A stretch of DNA of 64,000 bases from an uncultured Clostridia bacterium (GTDB taxonomy: Bacteria > Bacillota > Clostridia > TANB77 > CAG-508), in contig CAKOVK010000001.1 in the NCBI GenBank assembly GCA_934121925.1, forward strand, positions 1 through 64,000, read 5' to 3'. Position 1 is the stretch's first letter, and each line of letters starts with the position of its first letter. The position numbers and the translations under genes are program-made. Of this stretch, positions 46,665 through 56,277 are shown one piece after another. Under the pieces are notes generated by a model. That model made no database searches and was not told where the DNA came from. It was given only the letters and a program-made list of their open reading frames with translations.

Positions 46665-47861
46665 TTATTTTTTACATTCCTCTATTGCTTTTTGTAGTTG
46701 TTCATCAGTTTCTGTTTTTTCATTATCTTCTACTGTAACATTAGGCTCTATTCCCTTTTTATTTATTGTGTCTCCATTTGGAGTTTTAAATTCTTCTATT
46801 GTTACTTTTAATGCTCCTCCTGATTTTACTGGAACAATTTCTTGCATTACTCCTTTTCCAAAAGTTTTAGTTCCTATAACTTTTGCTACTTCATTATCTT
46901 TTAATGCCCCAACAAATATTTCTGATGCACTAGCTGAATTTTCATTTGTAAGTATTACAATGTTTAAGTCAGGCTTTACTTTAGCATCTGTTTTTGCTTT
47001 TGTTATTTCTTCATTTGAGTTTTTATCTCTTTCAATCATTATAGTTTTTCCTTTTGATATAAACAACTCCGATATGTTAATTGCTTCTGTTACTATTCCT
47101 CCTCCGTTATTTCTTACATCTATTATTAAAGATTTTATGTTTTTCTCTAATAATTCATCTAATTTAGTCTCAAATTCTTCACTACACCCATCATCAAAAG
47201 CTAAAATTTGTATATATCCAATATTTCCATCTAGTACTTTTGAATTAATATGATTAATCTCAACTTTTCTTCTTTCAATAGTTTTATTAAAAGTTTTTTC
47301 ATCTCTTAAAATTTCTAATTCTACAGTTGATCCTTCTTCTCCTTTTACCTTGTTTGCTACAGTGCTTAAATCCATTCCAGTACATTCTTCGCCATTTACT
47401 TTTGTTATTATATCTCCTGTTTTTAGTCCGGCTTCTTCTGCTGGTGACCCTTCTATAGGTAATAAAACAATTATATTTTCATATTTATCTTGTGTCATAT
47501 ATATGCCTATTCCTACATAATCTCCATTAACACTTACCATAAGTTCTTCATATTCTTCTTTAGTTAAATACTCTGTGTATTCATCTCCTAGTCCATAAAC
47601 ATATCCTTTTACTGCTGATTCAATAAGTTTTTCTTCATCTGTAATTTCTCCTAAGTAGGACTTATCTAAATATTCTCTTACAAGCTGTATTTTTTTATCA
47701 AGTTTTGTGGTTTCTGTAGTAACTAATGCTTTTGCAAGTCCATCTTCTGTTTTCACATAATAGTTGTACATTCCTACTGCTGTTATCAAAAATGTCACTA
47801 ATGCAGTCACCACTATTAACATTACATACCTATAAGTGTGGTTTCTCTTTTCATAATCCAT
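46665..47861 (-). CDS. ctpA: C-terminal processing protease (S41 family)
   Basis: Extracytoplasmic serine protease. 398 residues: N-terminal membrane helix (YVMLIVVTALVTFLITAVGM), PDZ domain (YVGIGIYMTQDK, IEGSPAEEAGLKTGDIITKV), and the S41 catalytic region with NNGGGIVTEAINISELF, Ser in TNENSASASEIFVGALKD and Lys in GTKTFGKGVMQEI. It is last in the ftsE-ftsX-M23-M23-protease cluster and may process wall or spore proteins. Confidence 0.93.
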   Translation of the reverse strand: MDYEKRNHTYRYVMLIVVTALVTFLITAVGMYNYYVKTEDGLAKALVTTETTKLDKKIQLVREYLDKSYLGEITDEEKLIESAVKGYVYGLGDEYTEYLTKEEYEELMVSVNGDYVGIGIYMTQDKYENIIVLLPIEGSPAEEAGLKTGDIITKVNGEECTGMDLSTVANKVKGEEGSTVELEILRDEKTFNKTIERRKVEINHINSKVLDGNIGYIQILAFDDGCSEEFETKLDELLEKNIKSLIIDVRNNGGGIVTEAINISELFISKGKTIMIERDKNSNEEITKAKTDAKVKPDLNIVILTNENSASASEIFVGALKDNEVAKVIGTKTFGKGVMQEIVPVKSGGALKVTIEEFKTPNGDTINKKGIEPNVTVEDNEKTETDEQLQKAIEECKK

Positions 47862-47945
47862 TTATTCTTGCCTCCTAAAACATTATATTATATTCTTTTA
47901 AAAATATGAAATTTGGACGACTCTAAGGTCGTCCTTAATTAATAT

Positions 47946-49100
47946 TTATAAATAGTTTCTTGGATCTCTTCTGCTATCTCCTCCACCATATGACCAATTG
48001 TAAGGCGATACTCTAACTTCAAAGTGTAAATGTGGGCCTGAAGAATTTCCTGTATTTCCGCTAAGCATAATTAGCTGTCCTTTTGCAACAACATCTCCTA
48101 CTTTTACACGAATGTCTCCATTTCCATGCCCATAATATGTTCTAATTCCATTAGCGTGTTGCAATATTACACAATAACCTAATCCTCCAGATCTCCATCC
48201 AGCATTTAGTACAACTCCCTCTGCTGCTGCATATACCTCTGTGCCAACTGGAACTCCATAGTCTAATGCTCCATGATATCTTCCGCTACTATAATACATT
48301 GTTGCAGTAATTATACCTGACTTAACCGGTCTTTGAAGAGTTCCTGTTCCTCCAAGATTTGCAATTTCATTACTGTATCTATTTTCTATGGCTTTTAACT
48401 CTTTTGTTATTGCCTCATTTTCTGCTTGCAATTTTTCCAACTCACCATTTAACTCTTTTTCATCTTCTGACAATTCAGAAACATATTGTTCTTTAACTGT
48501 TTGTGAATTTTTTAAGCTTTTTGCAGTTGCCTCTTTGTTACTTTTTATTGTTGCAACTTGTTCTTTATTTGTTTCTAAACTCTTTTTTGCCTCTTCTATT
48601 TCAACTCTATTTTGATCTATTTTTTCTAGTAATCTGTTATCCATTTCTGCTACATCAGAAACCATTTGCCAATTAGAAATCATATCCCATAGAGAACCTC
48701 CTCCTAGTAGTACATCTAAGTATGTAGTTTCTCCAGCTTCATATTGTGCAACTATTCTAGCTTGTAAAGCTTCTTCCTGTTCTTGATATTTTTTTTCTGC
48801 CTCTTCTAATTTTACTTGCGTATCAGAAATAGACTTTTCTAAGCTGCTTAATTGTTCATCTAATTTATCTATCTCTGTCTCATATCCACTAATTTCTGCA
48901 GTTAATGATTGTATTTGTTTCATTGTTTCAGACATTTCATCTTTAACTTCACTTATTTTTCCTTCTGTTTGTTCAATTTGATCTTCTATTTCACTCTGTT
49001 TATTTTGTAATTCAGTTTTCGTAGCAGCTAAAGTTGATACTATATTTGTTGATAAAATTATTATAGCTAATAATATTACAAATACAATTTTTCTTTTCAT
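47946..49100 (-). CDS. Coiled-coil M23 peptidase (EnvC/PcsB-like)
   Basis: 384 residues: signal/anchor helix, long coiled coil (residues about 25-250), and C-terminal LytM domain. Zinc ligands are all present: HGALD in YHGALDYGVPVGTEVYA, YGHGNGD, and PHLHFEVRV. Predicted peptidoglycan endopeptidase. Stop of the upstream gene overlaps its start, and ftsX and ftsE follow the same order, so it likely works with FtsEX in septal wall hydrolysis. Confidence 0.9.
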   Translation of the reverse strand: MKRKIVFVILLAIIILSTNIVSTLAATKTELQNKQSEIEDQIEQTEGKISEVKDEMSETMKQIQSLTAEISGYETEIDKLDEQLSSLEKSISDTQVKLEEAEKKYQEQEEALQARIVAQYEAGETTYLDVLLGGGSLWDMISNWQMVSDVAEMDNRLLEKIDQNRVEIEEAKKSLETNKEQVATIKSNKEATAKSLKNSQTVKEQYVSELSEDEKELNGELEKLQAENEAITKELKAIENRYSNEIANLGGTGTLQRPVKSGIITATMYYSSGRYHGALDYGVPVGTEVYAAAEGVVLNAGWRSGGLGYCVILQHANGIRTYYGHGNGDIRVKVGDVVAKGQLIMLSGNTGNSSGPHLHFEVRVSPYNWSYGGGDSRRDPRNYL

Positions 49101-50281
49101 TATTCTTCTCCTCCGTTTTCTTGTCCTGCAGTTTTATTCGTCTGATTTGTTATATATGGTAACGAATCTACTGCTGTTCCGTTTATTCTAACTTCAAAAT
49201 GTAAGTGTGGACCTGTTGACCATCCTGTTGATCCTGCTTTCATTATAATATCACCTTTTTTTACTTCTTGTCCAGTTTGAGCAATAAGTTCTGAACCATG
49301 TCCATATAATGTTGAAACGCCTCCGCCATGATCTATCATAACCATATTTCCATATCCAGTCACATACATTGATTTTATAACTACTCCATCATTAGCAGCT
49401 ATTACATATGCCCCTGTTGGCATCGCTATATCTGTTCCGGTGTGTACTCTTGCTGTTTTTAAAATTGGATGTATTCTCATTCCATATCTTGAAGTTATTG
49501 TAGTATATCCTGGTGCTGGCCAAGCAAATTCTCCTCCAACATAGTCTGAACCAATATTTCCAGTTGTAAGTGCTACTATTTGCGTTTCTAAATTGTTTAA
49601 TTCTTTTTGATACTCATCAATTTTATTTTGTGTTTCTTTTTCTTGTTCGCTTAATTTATCTATGTAGCTATTTCTTATTACCTTAGAATTTTCTAAAGCA
49701 ATTGTTGTCTTTTCTTTATTCTTCTTTAACTGTTGTAGGTTTTCTTTTTTTTCTTCTAGTATAGATTTTGTATTTTCTATTTGGTCTTTTTGCTGTTCTA
49801 TATTTTCCAGTAAATCATTATCATATTTTGCAATTTCACCTATTAAATAATAATTAGATATAAAATCTGAAAAGCTATTTGAGTTTAGCAGTACATCTAG
49901 ATATACAACATCACCAGCTTCATATATTGCTACCATTCTAGCCTGAAAAGCTTCTTTTTGTAAATTATAATTTGTCTCTACAATGTTTAGCTTTTCTGAT
50001 ATCTTTTTTGTTTCTTCTTCAATGGTATTTAAGTCTGTTTCTAATGTTATTATTTCAGTTTCATAATTGTATATTTTTTCATTTATATTATTTAATTGCT
50101 CTAAATTTTCTGTAAGTTCAATTTTTATTTCTTCAATTTGTTCATTTGATTCATTTATTTGATTTTGTAAATCGTTTTTCTTGTTTTGTAAATCTTCTAA
50201 ATTTTCTGCTACAACTATACCACAAAGTCCTATTAAGGACAATACAATAATAGAAATTATTAGTATCTTTTTCTTGCTCAT
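49100..50281 (-). CDS. Coiled-coil M23 peptidase, paralogue of the next gene
   Basis: 393 residues with the same design: N-terminal helix, coiled coil of about 220 residues rich in Asn, Gln and Glu, and LytM domain with HTGTD, LYGHGSE and PHLHFEVRINGT. The two genes are about 45% alike by eye in the LytM part and adjacent, a tandem duplication. Immediately downstream of ftsX, so a likely partner activated by FtsEX. Confidence 0.9.
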   Translation of the reverse strand: MSKKKILIISIIVLSLIGLCGIVVAENLEDLQNKKNDLQNQINESNEQIEEIKIELTENLEQLNNINEKIYNYETEIITLETDLNTIEEETKKISEKLNIVETNYNLQKEAFQARMVAIYEAGDVVYLDVLLNSNSFSDFISNYYLIGEIAKYDNDLLENIEQQKDQIENTKSILEEKKENLQQLKKNKEKTTIALENSKVIRNSYIDKLSEQEKETQNKIDEYQKELNNLETQIVALTTGNIGSDYVGGEFAWPAPGYTTITSRYGMRIHPILKTARVHTGTDIAMPTGAYVIAANDGVVIKSMYVTGYGNMVMIDHGGGVSTLYGHGSELIAQTGQEVKKGDIIMKAGSTGWSTGPHLHFEVRINGTAVDSLPYITNQTNKTAGQENGGEE

Positions 50282-50294
50282 TTAAAGTCACCCC

Positions 50295-51191
50295 TTATAC
50301 ATCAAGGTACTTTCTCATAGATATTGAACTACCAACAATACCTATTCCAACTCCCAAAATCATATATACTAAAACAATTTGTCCAAACATGTCTCCAAAG
50401 CTTAACAAATCCAATGATAGTTTTTGCCATGTTTCTGAATTAGCAAGATGTGTTGCTATATAATTGTATCCGCCACCTACTATTAAAATAGATAGCACTC
50501 CTGATATAATTCCTATTATTATACCTTCTATCATAAATGGTGTTCTTATAAAACCATTAGTTGCTCCCACATATTTCATTATTGATATTTCTTTTCTTCT
50601 TGCATGAACTGTAAGTTTAATAGTATTAGATATTATAAATAGTGAAATTAATATTAATATAGCGAACATAACAAATGTAACGATTTGTATTGTATTTCCA
50701 ACTTTAGATAAAGTTTGTATTGTATCTCTTTTGTTTTGAATTTCTCTTACTGTATCAAGATTATTTATAGAATTATATACTTGATCATTCATTGACAAAT
50801 CTGTCAAAGTTACCATATATGACACAGAAAATGCATCCGCTGTGAAGCCTCTTAACGCATTTTCATTCTTTCCAAATTTTTCTTTCATAGAATTATATGC
50901 ATCTTCTTTACTAACAAAAGTAACACTATTTACACCTTCTATTTTATTTAGGTCTTCATTTAAGCTTCTTATTTCTTCTTCTGTTGCATCATAATCCATA
51001 AAAACTTGCATGCCTTGTTCTTGTTCTAGATTTTTTACCCAACTATTTATATTTTCGCCTATTGTAAAAAATAATCCGAATATAAGCATCGTTGCACACA
51101 TTACTCCTAAACAAGAAAATGTAGATTTTTTATTTTTAAATACATTTCTAAAGCCTTCTGTTAAAAAATAACTAATTACATTATACTTCAC
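50295..51191 (-). CDS. ftsX: Cell division protein FtsX
   Basis: Membrane partner of FtsE that drives wall hydrolases. 298 residues: N-terminal cytoplasmic piece, helix 1 (CLGVMCATMLIFGLFFTIG), an extracellular domain (WVKNLEQEQGMQVFMDYDAT ... LRGFTADAFS), then three helices, with the family's KYVGATNGFIRTPFMIEGII. The start overlaps the ftsE stop by 4 bases, so they are translationally coupled. Confidence 0.95.
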   Translation of the reverse strand: MKYNVISYFLTEGFRNVFKNKKSTFSCLGVMCATMLIFGLFFTIGENINSWVKNLEQEQGMQVFMDYDATEEEIRSLNEDLNKIEGVNSVTFVSKEDAYNSMKEKFGKNENALRGFTADAFSVSYMVTLTDLSMNDQVYNSINNLDTVREIQNKRDTIQTLSKVGNTIQIVTFVMFAILILISLFIISNTIKLTVHARRKEISIMKYVGATNGFIRTPFMIEGIIIGIISGVLSILIVGGGYNYIATHLANSETWQKLSLDLLSFGDMFGQIVLVYMILGVGIGIVGSSISMRKYLDV

Positions 51192-51869
51192 TTGTTATAC
51201 CCACCTTTTCTATCATCTCTTATAATTGTGCCTTTTTCTATTTCTATAACTCTTTTTTTCATTTTGTCTACTATATCTTTTGCATGTGTAGCAATAACAA
51301 CTGTTGTCCCTCTTAGATTAATTTCATTTAATAAATTCATAATATCCCAAGCAGTTTCTGGGTCTAAGTTTCCAGTTGGCTCATCTGCTATTATCATTGA
51401 TGGATTATTTACTAAAGCTCTTGCAAGTGCTACTCTCTGTTGTTCTCCTCCAGAAAGCTCATCTGGATATACTTTTGCTTTTCCACTTAGTCCTACCAAA
51501 GAAAGTACCATTGGCACTTGTCTTCTTATATGTTTTGGTGTTGCCTTTACTATATTCATTGCAAATGCTACATTTTCATAAACAGTTTTATCTGATAGTA
51601 ATCTAAAATCTTGAAATACCACTCCCATACTTCTTCTTAAATATGGAACTCTTTTGGGTTTTAAAAATGTAGTGTCTCTTCCATTAATGATTATATTTCC
51701 TGAAGTTGGCTCTTCTTCTTTTAATATAAGCTTTATAAGTGTTGATTTCCCGAGAACCTGAGCTTCCTACTAAAAACACAAATTCTCCTTTTTCTATCTT
51801 AAAATTAGCATTATTTACAGCTTCTGTTCCTGTATTATATGTTTTGCATACATTTTTAAATTCTATCAT
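51188..51869 (-). CDS. ftsE: Cell division ATPase FtsE, read through a CGG +1 frameshift
   Basis: ABC-type ATPase of FtsEX. Start MIEFKNVCKTYNTG at 51869 (GAGGT upstream). The +1 shift at CGG 51750-51752 completes Walker A: FLVGSSGS-GKSTLIKLIL; without it the product lacks a functional P-loop and ends 21 codons later. Then comes Q-loop GVVFQDFRLL, signature ELSGGEQQRVALARAL, Walker B MIIADEPTGNLD and H-loop ATHAKDI. Joined length 226 residues is standard. FtsE activity would depend on the shift. Confidence 0.96.
51750..51752 (-). other. CGG +1 frameshift site in ftsE Walker A
   Basis: Zero frame TCT CGG GAA, stop after 21 more codons. Skipping C gives TCT GGG AAA (S-G-K), the invariant Gly-Lys of the P-loop. 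Confidence 0.95.
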
Positions 51870-52019
51870 TTTTTGACCTCTTCTACTCAAATATACAATA
51901 TTATTATAATAATAATACCTTAAAAAAGCAATAAAAAATGACATATTTCAAGAAATTGTCATTTTACTGTAATATAATTAATTTTATTTAACCTAAAATT
52001 GCAATTTGTTTAATTGATA

Positions 52020-52110
52020 TGCGAGGTGTGATGTGAGATGTGGGATTTATATGGCCAAGGCTTCACAGGGGGCTCTCTATTCTTCGCACTTCTCACCTCA
52101 CACTTCGTGA
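52020..52110. repeat. Family R2 repeat between ftsE and the transketolase gene
   Basis: gcgaggtgtgatgtgagatg on one side and cttcgcacttctcacctcac on the other; arms partly complementary; no gene. Confidence 0.7.
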
Positions 52111-52119
52111 AATTCCAAT

Positions 52120-53046
52120 TTATTTTACTGTTGCTATAATAGCTTCTGATGTTAATCCAAAATATCTTAATAATTCTTTTGCTGGTCCTGATTTTCCAAA
52201 TCTATCTTTAATTCCCATTTTTATAAGTTTTGCTGGATATTTTTCTGTTAGCACGTCTGAAATTGCTGTTCCAAGCCCATTTACTGTGCTATGGTCTTCA
52301 ATTGATATTAATTTTTTAGTTTCTTTTGCACATTTTATAATTAATTCTTCATCTATTGGTTTTATAGTATGAATATCTATAACTCTAATGTTTATTCCTT
52401 CTTTTGCTAATTCTTCTTTTGCCTTTATTGCTTCAGAAACCACAACTCCTGTTGCAAATACTGTTGCATCAGTGCCATCTCCTGTCTGTACACCTTTTCC
52501 TATTTCAAACTTTTGTGTTTCATCATATATTATAGGTGTAGCTAGTCTGCATAGCCTTAAATATACTGGCCCATCATATTTAGAAATTTCTTCTACCGCC
52601 CATTTAGTTTGTGTGTCATCAGATGTACACATAACTGTCATATTTGGAATACCTCTCATCATTCCTAAATCTTCTATCATCTGATGTGTTGCTCCATCTT
52701 CCCCTACTGTAATTCCGGCATGACTTGCACATATTTTTACATTTAACTTAGGATACGCTATGCTATTTCTTATCTGATCATATGCTCTTCCACAAGCAAA
52801 CATCGCAAAAGAACTTGCAAATGGTATCTTTCCAAAAGTTGAAAGTCCTGCTGCAGTGGACATCATATCTTGTTCTGAAATTCCCATATCAAAGAATCTT
52901 TCTGGATTGTTTTTTGCAAATATTGAAGTTTTTGTTGCTCCTGCAAGATCTGCATCTAAGACTACAATGTCTTCATTTTTTTCTCCTATCTCTAATAATT
53001 TTTCTCCATAGCTCTGTCTTGTAGCTTTAGCATTTTCTAAATTCAT
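52120..53046 (-). CDS. Transketolase, C-terminal subunit
   Basis: Pyrimidine-binding and C-terminal domains of a split transketolase, 308 residues. RQSYGEKLLEIGEKNEDIVV start, FFDMGISEQDMMSTAAGLST, GITVGEDGATHQMIEDLGMM (TPP-binding region with conserved Glu and Gly), and LISIEDHSTVNGLG in the C-terminal domain. RBS GGAGG selects the ATG at 53046. It pairs with the N-terminal subunit at 53985-54810; both halves are needed for activity in the non-oxidative pentose phosphate pathway. Confidence 0.92.
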   Translation of the reverse strand: MNLENAKATRQSYGEKLLEIGEKNEDIVVLDADLAGATKTSIFAKNNPERFFDMGISEQDMMSTAAGLSTFGKIPFASSFAMFACGRAYDQIRNSIAYPKLNVKICASHAGITVGEDGATHQMIEDLGMMRGIPNMTVMCTSDDTQTKWAVEEISKYDGPVYLRLCRLATPIIYDETQKFEIGKGVQTGDGTDATVFATGVVVSEAIKAKEELAKEGINIRVIDIHTIKPIDEELIIKCAKETKKLISIEDHSTVNGLGTAISDVLTEKYPAKLIKMGIKDRFGKSGPAKELLRYFGLTSEAIIATVK

Positions 53047-53063
53047 TTTTTTCCTCCACTTTT

Positions 53064-53954
53064 TTATATTTTTTCTATATACCAATCTTTTATTATTTCT
53101 TCTGGTATTTTTAAATTTCCCTTACCTATTCCCACTTCAACACCTGGCCTTTTGGTTCCGTGGTAGTCTGTTCCTCCACTAGAATATAGTTTATTATTTT
53201 TGCAATATTCTAATAACTCTTCTGTTTGTTCCTCTGTAAAATTACTATAATAACATTCTATTCCATCAAGTCCACTATCTTTTACAAGTTCTGTTATGTA
53301 TTGTATTTTATCTTTTACCCATTTGTATTCATGTACATGTGCCAAAAAAGCCACTCCTCCTGCTAAATGTACTTGTCCTACTGTTTCTGCTGGTGAAGGG
53401 TAATCATCTTTTTTATCAAGAAAAAACATATTATTTCTATTATAAACATAGTCTTTTTTAAAATTACTAAAACTTGCCCATAAATCCTCTGGAACTTTTT
53501 TTTCATTTTCTGGATGTTTTTTTAATTCATTATAAAAAACTACGCTTCCCCAATCACTATCCGGCTCCCATTCTATAGTCTCAATTGAATCTAGCACCAA
53601 TCCATACCCTTTAGCTTGTTTATAAAAATGCTTTAAATTTTTCGTTTCTAACATTCTATGTGTTTTGCTTTTATAATTTTTTTCCAAGTAATTATTAAAT
53701 TTATCTATATCAATATTATAAGCTAGTATATCTATTACTCTATCTTTATAATAATTCTTCAACTCTGCTCCTGGTATAATCTTCCCTGAAAAATATTTTT
53801 TTACATCTATATCTTTTAATTGATAATGTCCATTCACACTTTCATGGTCTGTTATTGATATGTGTGATAATTTATGTTTTTCTGCTTTTTTTAATACTTC
53901 TATTACACTATCTGAGCCATCAGAATTATTTGTATGAATATGTAAATCTATCAT
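53064..53954 (-). CDS. PHP-domain metal-dependent phosphoesterase
   Basis: 296 residues. PHP motifs: DLHIHTNNSDGSDS (metal His), ITDHESVNG, PGAELKNYY, HVHEYKW and GGTDYHGTKRP. Such stand-alone PHP proteins act on nucleotide or phosphorylated substrates; the exact one is unknown. It sits between the two transketolase subunit genes on the same strand, an unusual interruption of that pair. Start chosen at MIDLHIH with AAAGGAG upstream. Confidence 0.88.
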   Translation of the reverse strand: MIDLHIHTNNSDGSDSVIEVLKKAEKHKLSHISITDHESVNGHYQLKDIDVKKYFSGKIIPGAELKNYYKDRVIDILAYNIDIDKFNNYLEKNYKSKTHRMLETKNLKHFYKQAKGYGLVLDSIETIEWEPDSDWGSVVFYNELKKHPENEKKVPEDLWASFSNFKKDYVYNRNNMFFLDKKDDYPSPAETVGQVHLAGGVAFLAHVHEYKWVKDKIQYITELVKDSGLDGIECYYSNFTEEQTEELLEYCKNNKLYSSGGTDYHGTKRPGVEVGIGKGNLKIPEEIIKDWYIEKI

Positions 53955-53984
53955 ATATTGCAGCTCCTTTAACAACATCTATTA

Positions 53985-54810
53985 TTATCTATTATTAAGT
54001 TCCTTCATTGCTATATTATATTCTTCTTCTTTTGGTGCTTTTCCATGCCACTCAGGCATATTTTCCATAAAAGAAACACCTTTTCCTTTTATAGTTTTAG
54101 CAATAATTACCGTTGGTTTTCCTTTTATAGTTTTAGCTTTTTCAAATGCTTGGATTATTTTTTCCATATCGTGTCCATCTATATTTATTACTTCAAATCT
54201 AAAACTTTTAAATTTTTCATCAAGTGGATATATGCTCATAACTTCATTTACTTTCCCATCTATTTGTAAGTTATTATTATCCACTATTAAACATAGATTA
54301 TCTAGTTTATAATGGCTTGCTGTCATAGCTGCTTCCCAAATCTGCCCTTCTTGCATTTCGCCATCTCCACATATACAATAAACTCTAACACCTTCATGAT
54401 TTAACTTAGATGCAAGTGCCATTCCATTTGCTGCAGATAATCCCTGTCCGAAGTGAACCTGTTGACATATCAATTCCTGGTATCTTGTTCATATCTGGAT
54501 GTCCTTGTAACATTCCATCAACTTTTCTTAGTTTTTTTAATTCATCTTTTCCGAAATATCCTTTTTCTGCAAGCACTGCATATAATGCTGGTGCAACATG
54601 TCCTTTTGATAACACTAATCTATCTCTTGATTTAGCTTTTGGATTGTTTTCATCTATGTTCATTTGATTAAAATACAATACTGTTAATATATCTGCAACA
54701 GATAAAGACCCTCCTGGATGTCCTGATTTGGCATTATATACTTCTTCTATTATTCCTATTCTTACTTTATTGGCAATGTTCTTTAGTTCTTCAATATCGG
54801 TAATTTTCAC
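53985..54810 (-). CDS. Transketolase, N-terminal subunit, read through a CGG +1 frameshift
   Basis: TPP-binding half of a split transketolase, 274 residues joined. SGHPGGSLSVADILTVLYF, LVLSKGHVAPALYAVLAEKG, then IDMSTGSL-G-QGLSAANGMALA after a +1 shift at CGG 54448-54450 (the conserved GSLGQGL), and CICGDGEMQEGQIWEAA with VDNNNLQIDG (TPP motif GDG...NN). Without the shift it lacks the TPP motif. Transcribed first, then the PHP gene and the C-terminal subunit. Confidence 0.95.
54448..54450 (-). other. CGG +1 frameshift site in the transketolase N-terminal gene
   Basis: Zero frame CTT CGG ACA, stop after 13 more codons. Skipping C gives CTT GGA CAG (L-G-Q) in the invariant GSLGQGL motif. Confidence 0.94.
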
Positions 54811-54917
54811 CTAATTCACTCCTTACTTATAAATTATTGTTGTAAGCTTTTACTAGTAATATTTTATATTATTATAATCTTAATTTCCACAATTTTCATA
54901 AAATTATTTTTATTATT

Positions 54918-55020
54918 TGCGAGGTGAGAGGTTGGAGGTTGGAGATTGGAAGTTGGAAATTAAAGCAACACTATGAAGACTTCATCTAAAATCTCACATC
55001 ACACGTCACACATCAATAAA
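54918..55020. repeat. Family R2 repeat upstream of the transketolase operon
   Basis: gcgaggtgagaggttggagg and ttggaagttggaaat on one side, aaatctcacatcacacgtca on the other. No gene. Confidence 0.65.
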
Positions 55021-55053
55021 AAAAGAACAGATATAAAATCTGTTCTTAAAACA

Positions 55054-55341
55054 TTAGTTTTGTGTATATGGTAATACAGCAATATGTCTTGCTCTTTTTA
55101 CAGCTTGAGTAATATCTCTTTGATGTTTAGCGCAAGCTCCTGTTGCTCTTCTAGGTAATATTTTACCTTTTTCATTTACAAATTTCTTTAATTGATCAGC
55201 GTTTTTGTAATCTAAAACAAAGTCTTTGTTAGCACACATTACGCATACTTTTTTTCTTACTTTTCTGAACTTTGGATTAAAATCATCATCGCTATTATTT
55301 CTTCTTCTATTATTTTTTCCATTTTGTTTTCTATCTGCCAT
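55054..55341 (-). CDS. rpsR: Small ribosomal subunit protein bS18
   Basis: 95 residues with a longer basic N-terminus than usual ([20 protein letters not shown]), then the S18 core: [40 protein letters not shown] and [20 protein letters not shown]. Three or four Cys suggest a zinc-binding C+ version. Third gene of rpsF-ssb-rpsR. Confidence 0.96.
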   Translation of the reverse strand: MADRKQNGKNNRRRNNSDDDFNPKFRKVRKKVCVMCANKDFVLDYKNADQLKKFVNEKGKILPRRATGACAKHQRDITQAVKRARHIAVLPYTQN

Positions 55342-55450
55342 CTATATTTCCCCCTTTCCAAAATTTGCCTCGCAAATTTTGTATTCTTCGTTATTCATTC
55401 TTAATATTTCATTGTTTAGCGACACACTAATGTGCCCATTTATTTTCATT

Positions 55451-55867
55451 CTAGAATGGTAATTCATCATCAGAAGAAACAGTAAATTCTGAATTTTCTG
55501 ATGCAGAAGTTCCAAATGTATTTTCAAATCCTGACGCACTTCCGTCTCTTTTACTATCTGCAAAATATGCTTCTTCAGCAACAACCTCTGTAACATAATG
55601 TTTTTGTCCTTGGTCATCATCCCAAGTTCTTGTTTGAATTCTTCCTATTATTCCAACTTGTTGACCTTTTTTAAAATATTTGCTACAGAATTCTCCTGTT
55701 TTACTCCAAGCAACAATGTTTATAAAATCTGCTTGTCTCTCTTCTCCTTGTTTTGCAAATCTTCTATTTACTGCTAATGAGAAAGATGCCACTAATGTGT
55801 TATTTGTTTGTGTATATCTAACCTCTGGATCTCTTGTTAGTCGCCCCATTAAAATTACTTTATTCAT
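55451..55867 (-). CDS. ssb: Single-stranded DNA-binding protein
   Basis: 138 residues. OB-fold: MNKVILMGRLTRDPEVRYTQ, NRRFAKQGEERQADFINIVA, FKKGQQVGIIGRIQTRTWDD; disordered tail ending in the acidic tip SDDELPF used to recruit partner proteins. Start at MNKVILMG with AGGAGGAAT upstream. Between rpsF and rpsR. Confidence 0.96.
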   Translation of the reverse strand: MNKVILMGRLTRDPEVRYTQTNNTLVASFSLAVNRRFAKQGEERQADFINIVAWSKTGEFCSKYFKKGQQVGIIGRIQTRTWDDDQGQKHYVTEVVAEEAYFADSKRDGSASGFENTFGTSASENSEFTVSSDDELPF

Positions 55868-55871
55868 AATT

Positions 55872-56156
55872 TTATTCCTCCTCTTTAACAACAATAAATT
55901 TTATTACTTCATCAGTAATTCTATATACTCTTTCTAGTTCAGCAATTAATTCTGGTTTAGCTTCAAATTTAAATACTATGTAATATCCTTCTTTGTTTTT
56001 TCTTATTTCATAAGCTAATCTTTTTTTACCTAATTCTTCTACTGAATCAACTTTTCCATCAGTATTAATTAAATTTGAGAATTTTTCTATTAAAGCTTTA
56101 ATAGCTTCTTCCTCTAAATTTGGATTAATAATGATAACACTTTCGTATTTGTTCAT
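55872..56156 (-). CDS. rpsF: Small ribosomal subunit protein bS6
   Basis: 94 residues: MNKYESVIIINPNLEEEAIK, GKVDSVEELGKKRLAYEIRK and EGYYIVFKFEAKPELIAELE, the S6 fold with its S18-binding surface. Start chosen at 56156 because GGAGGTGAAAAG precedes it. First of rpsF-ssb-rpsR. Confidence 0.96.
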   Translation of the reverse strand: MNKYESVIIINPNLEEEAIKALIEKFSNLINTDGKVDSVEELGKKRLAYEIRKNKEGYYIVFKFEAKPELIAELERVYRITDEVIKFIVVKEEE

Positions 56157-56277
56157 TATCTTTTCACCTCCTCTTGGATTATAACCCACACATTTTGTAT
56201 GAGTAAGGAAAAAATAGCAATGCTATTTTCCAAACATTGCTATTTTATCACATTTATAATTTATTTGCAAGCATTTT

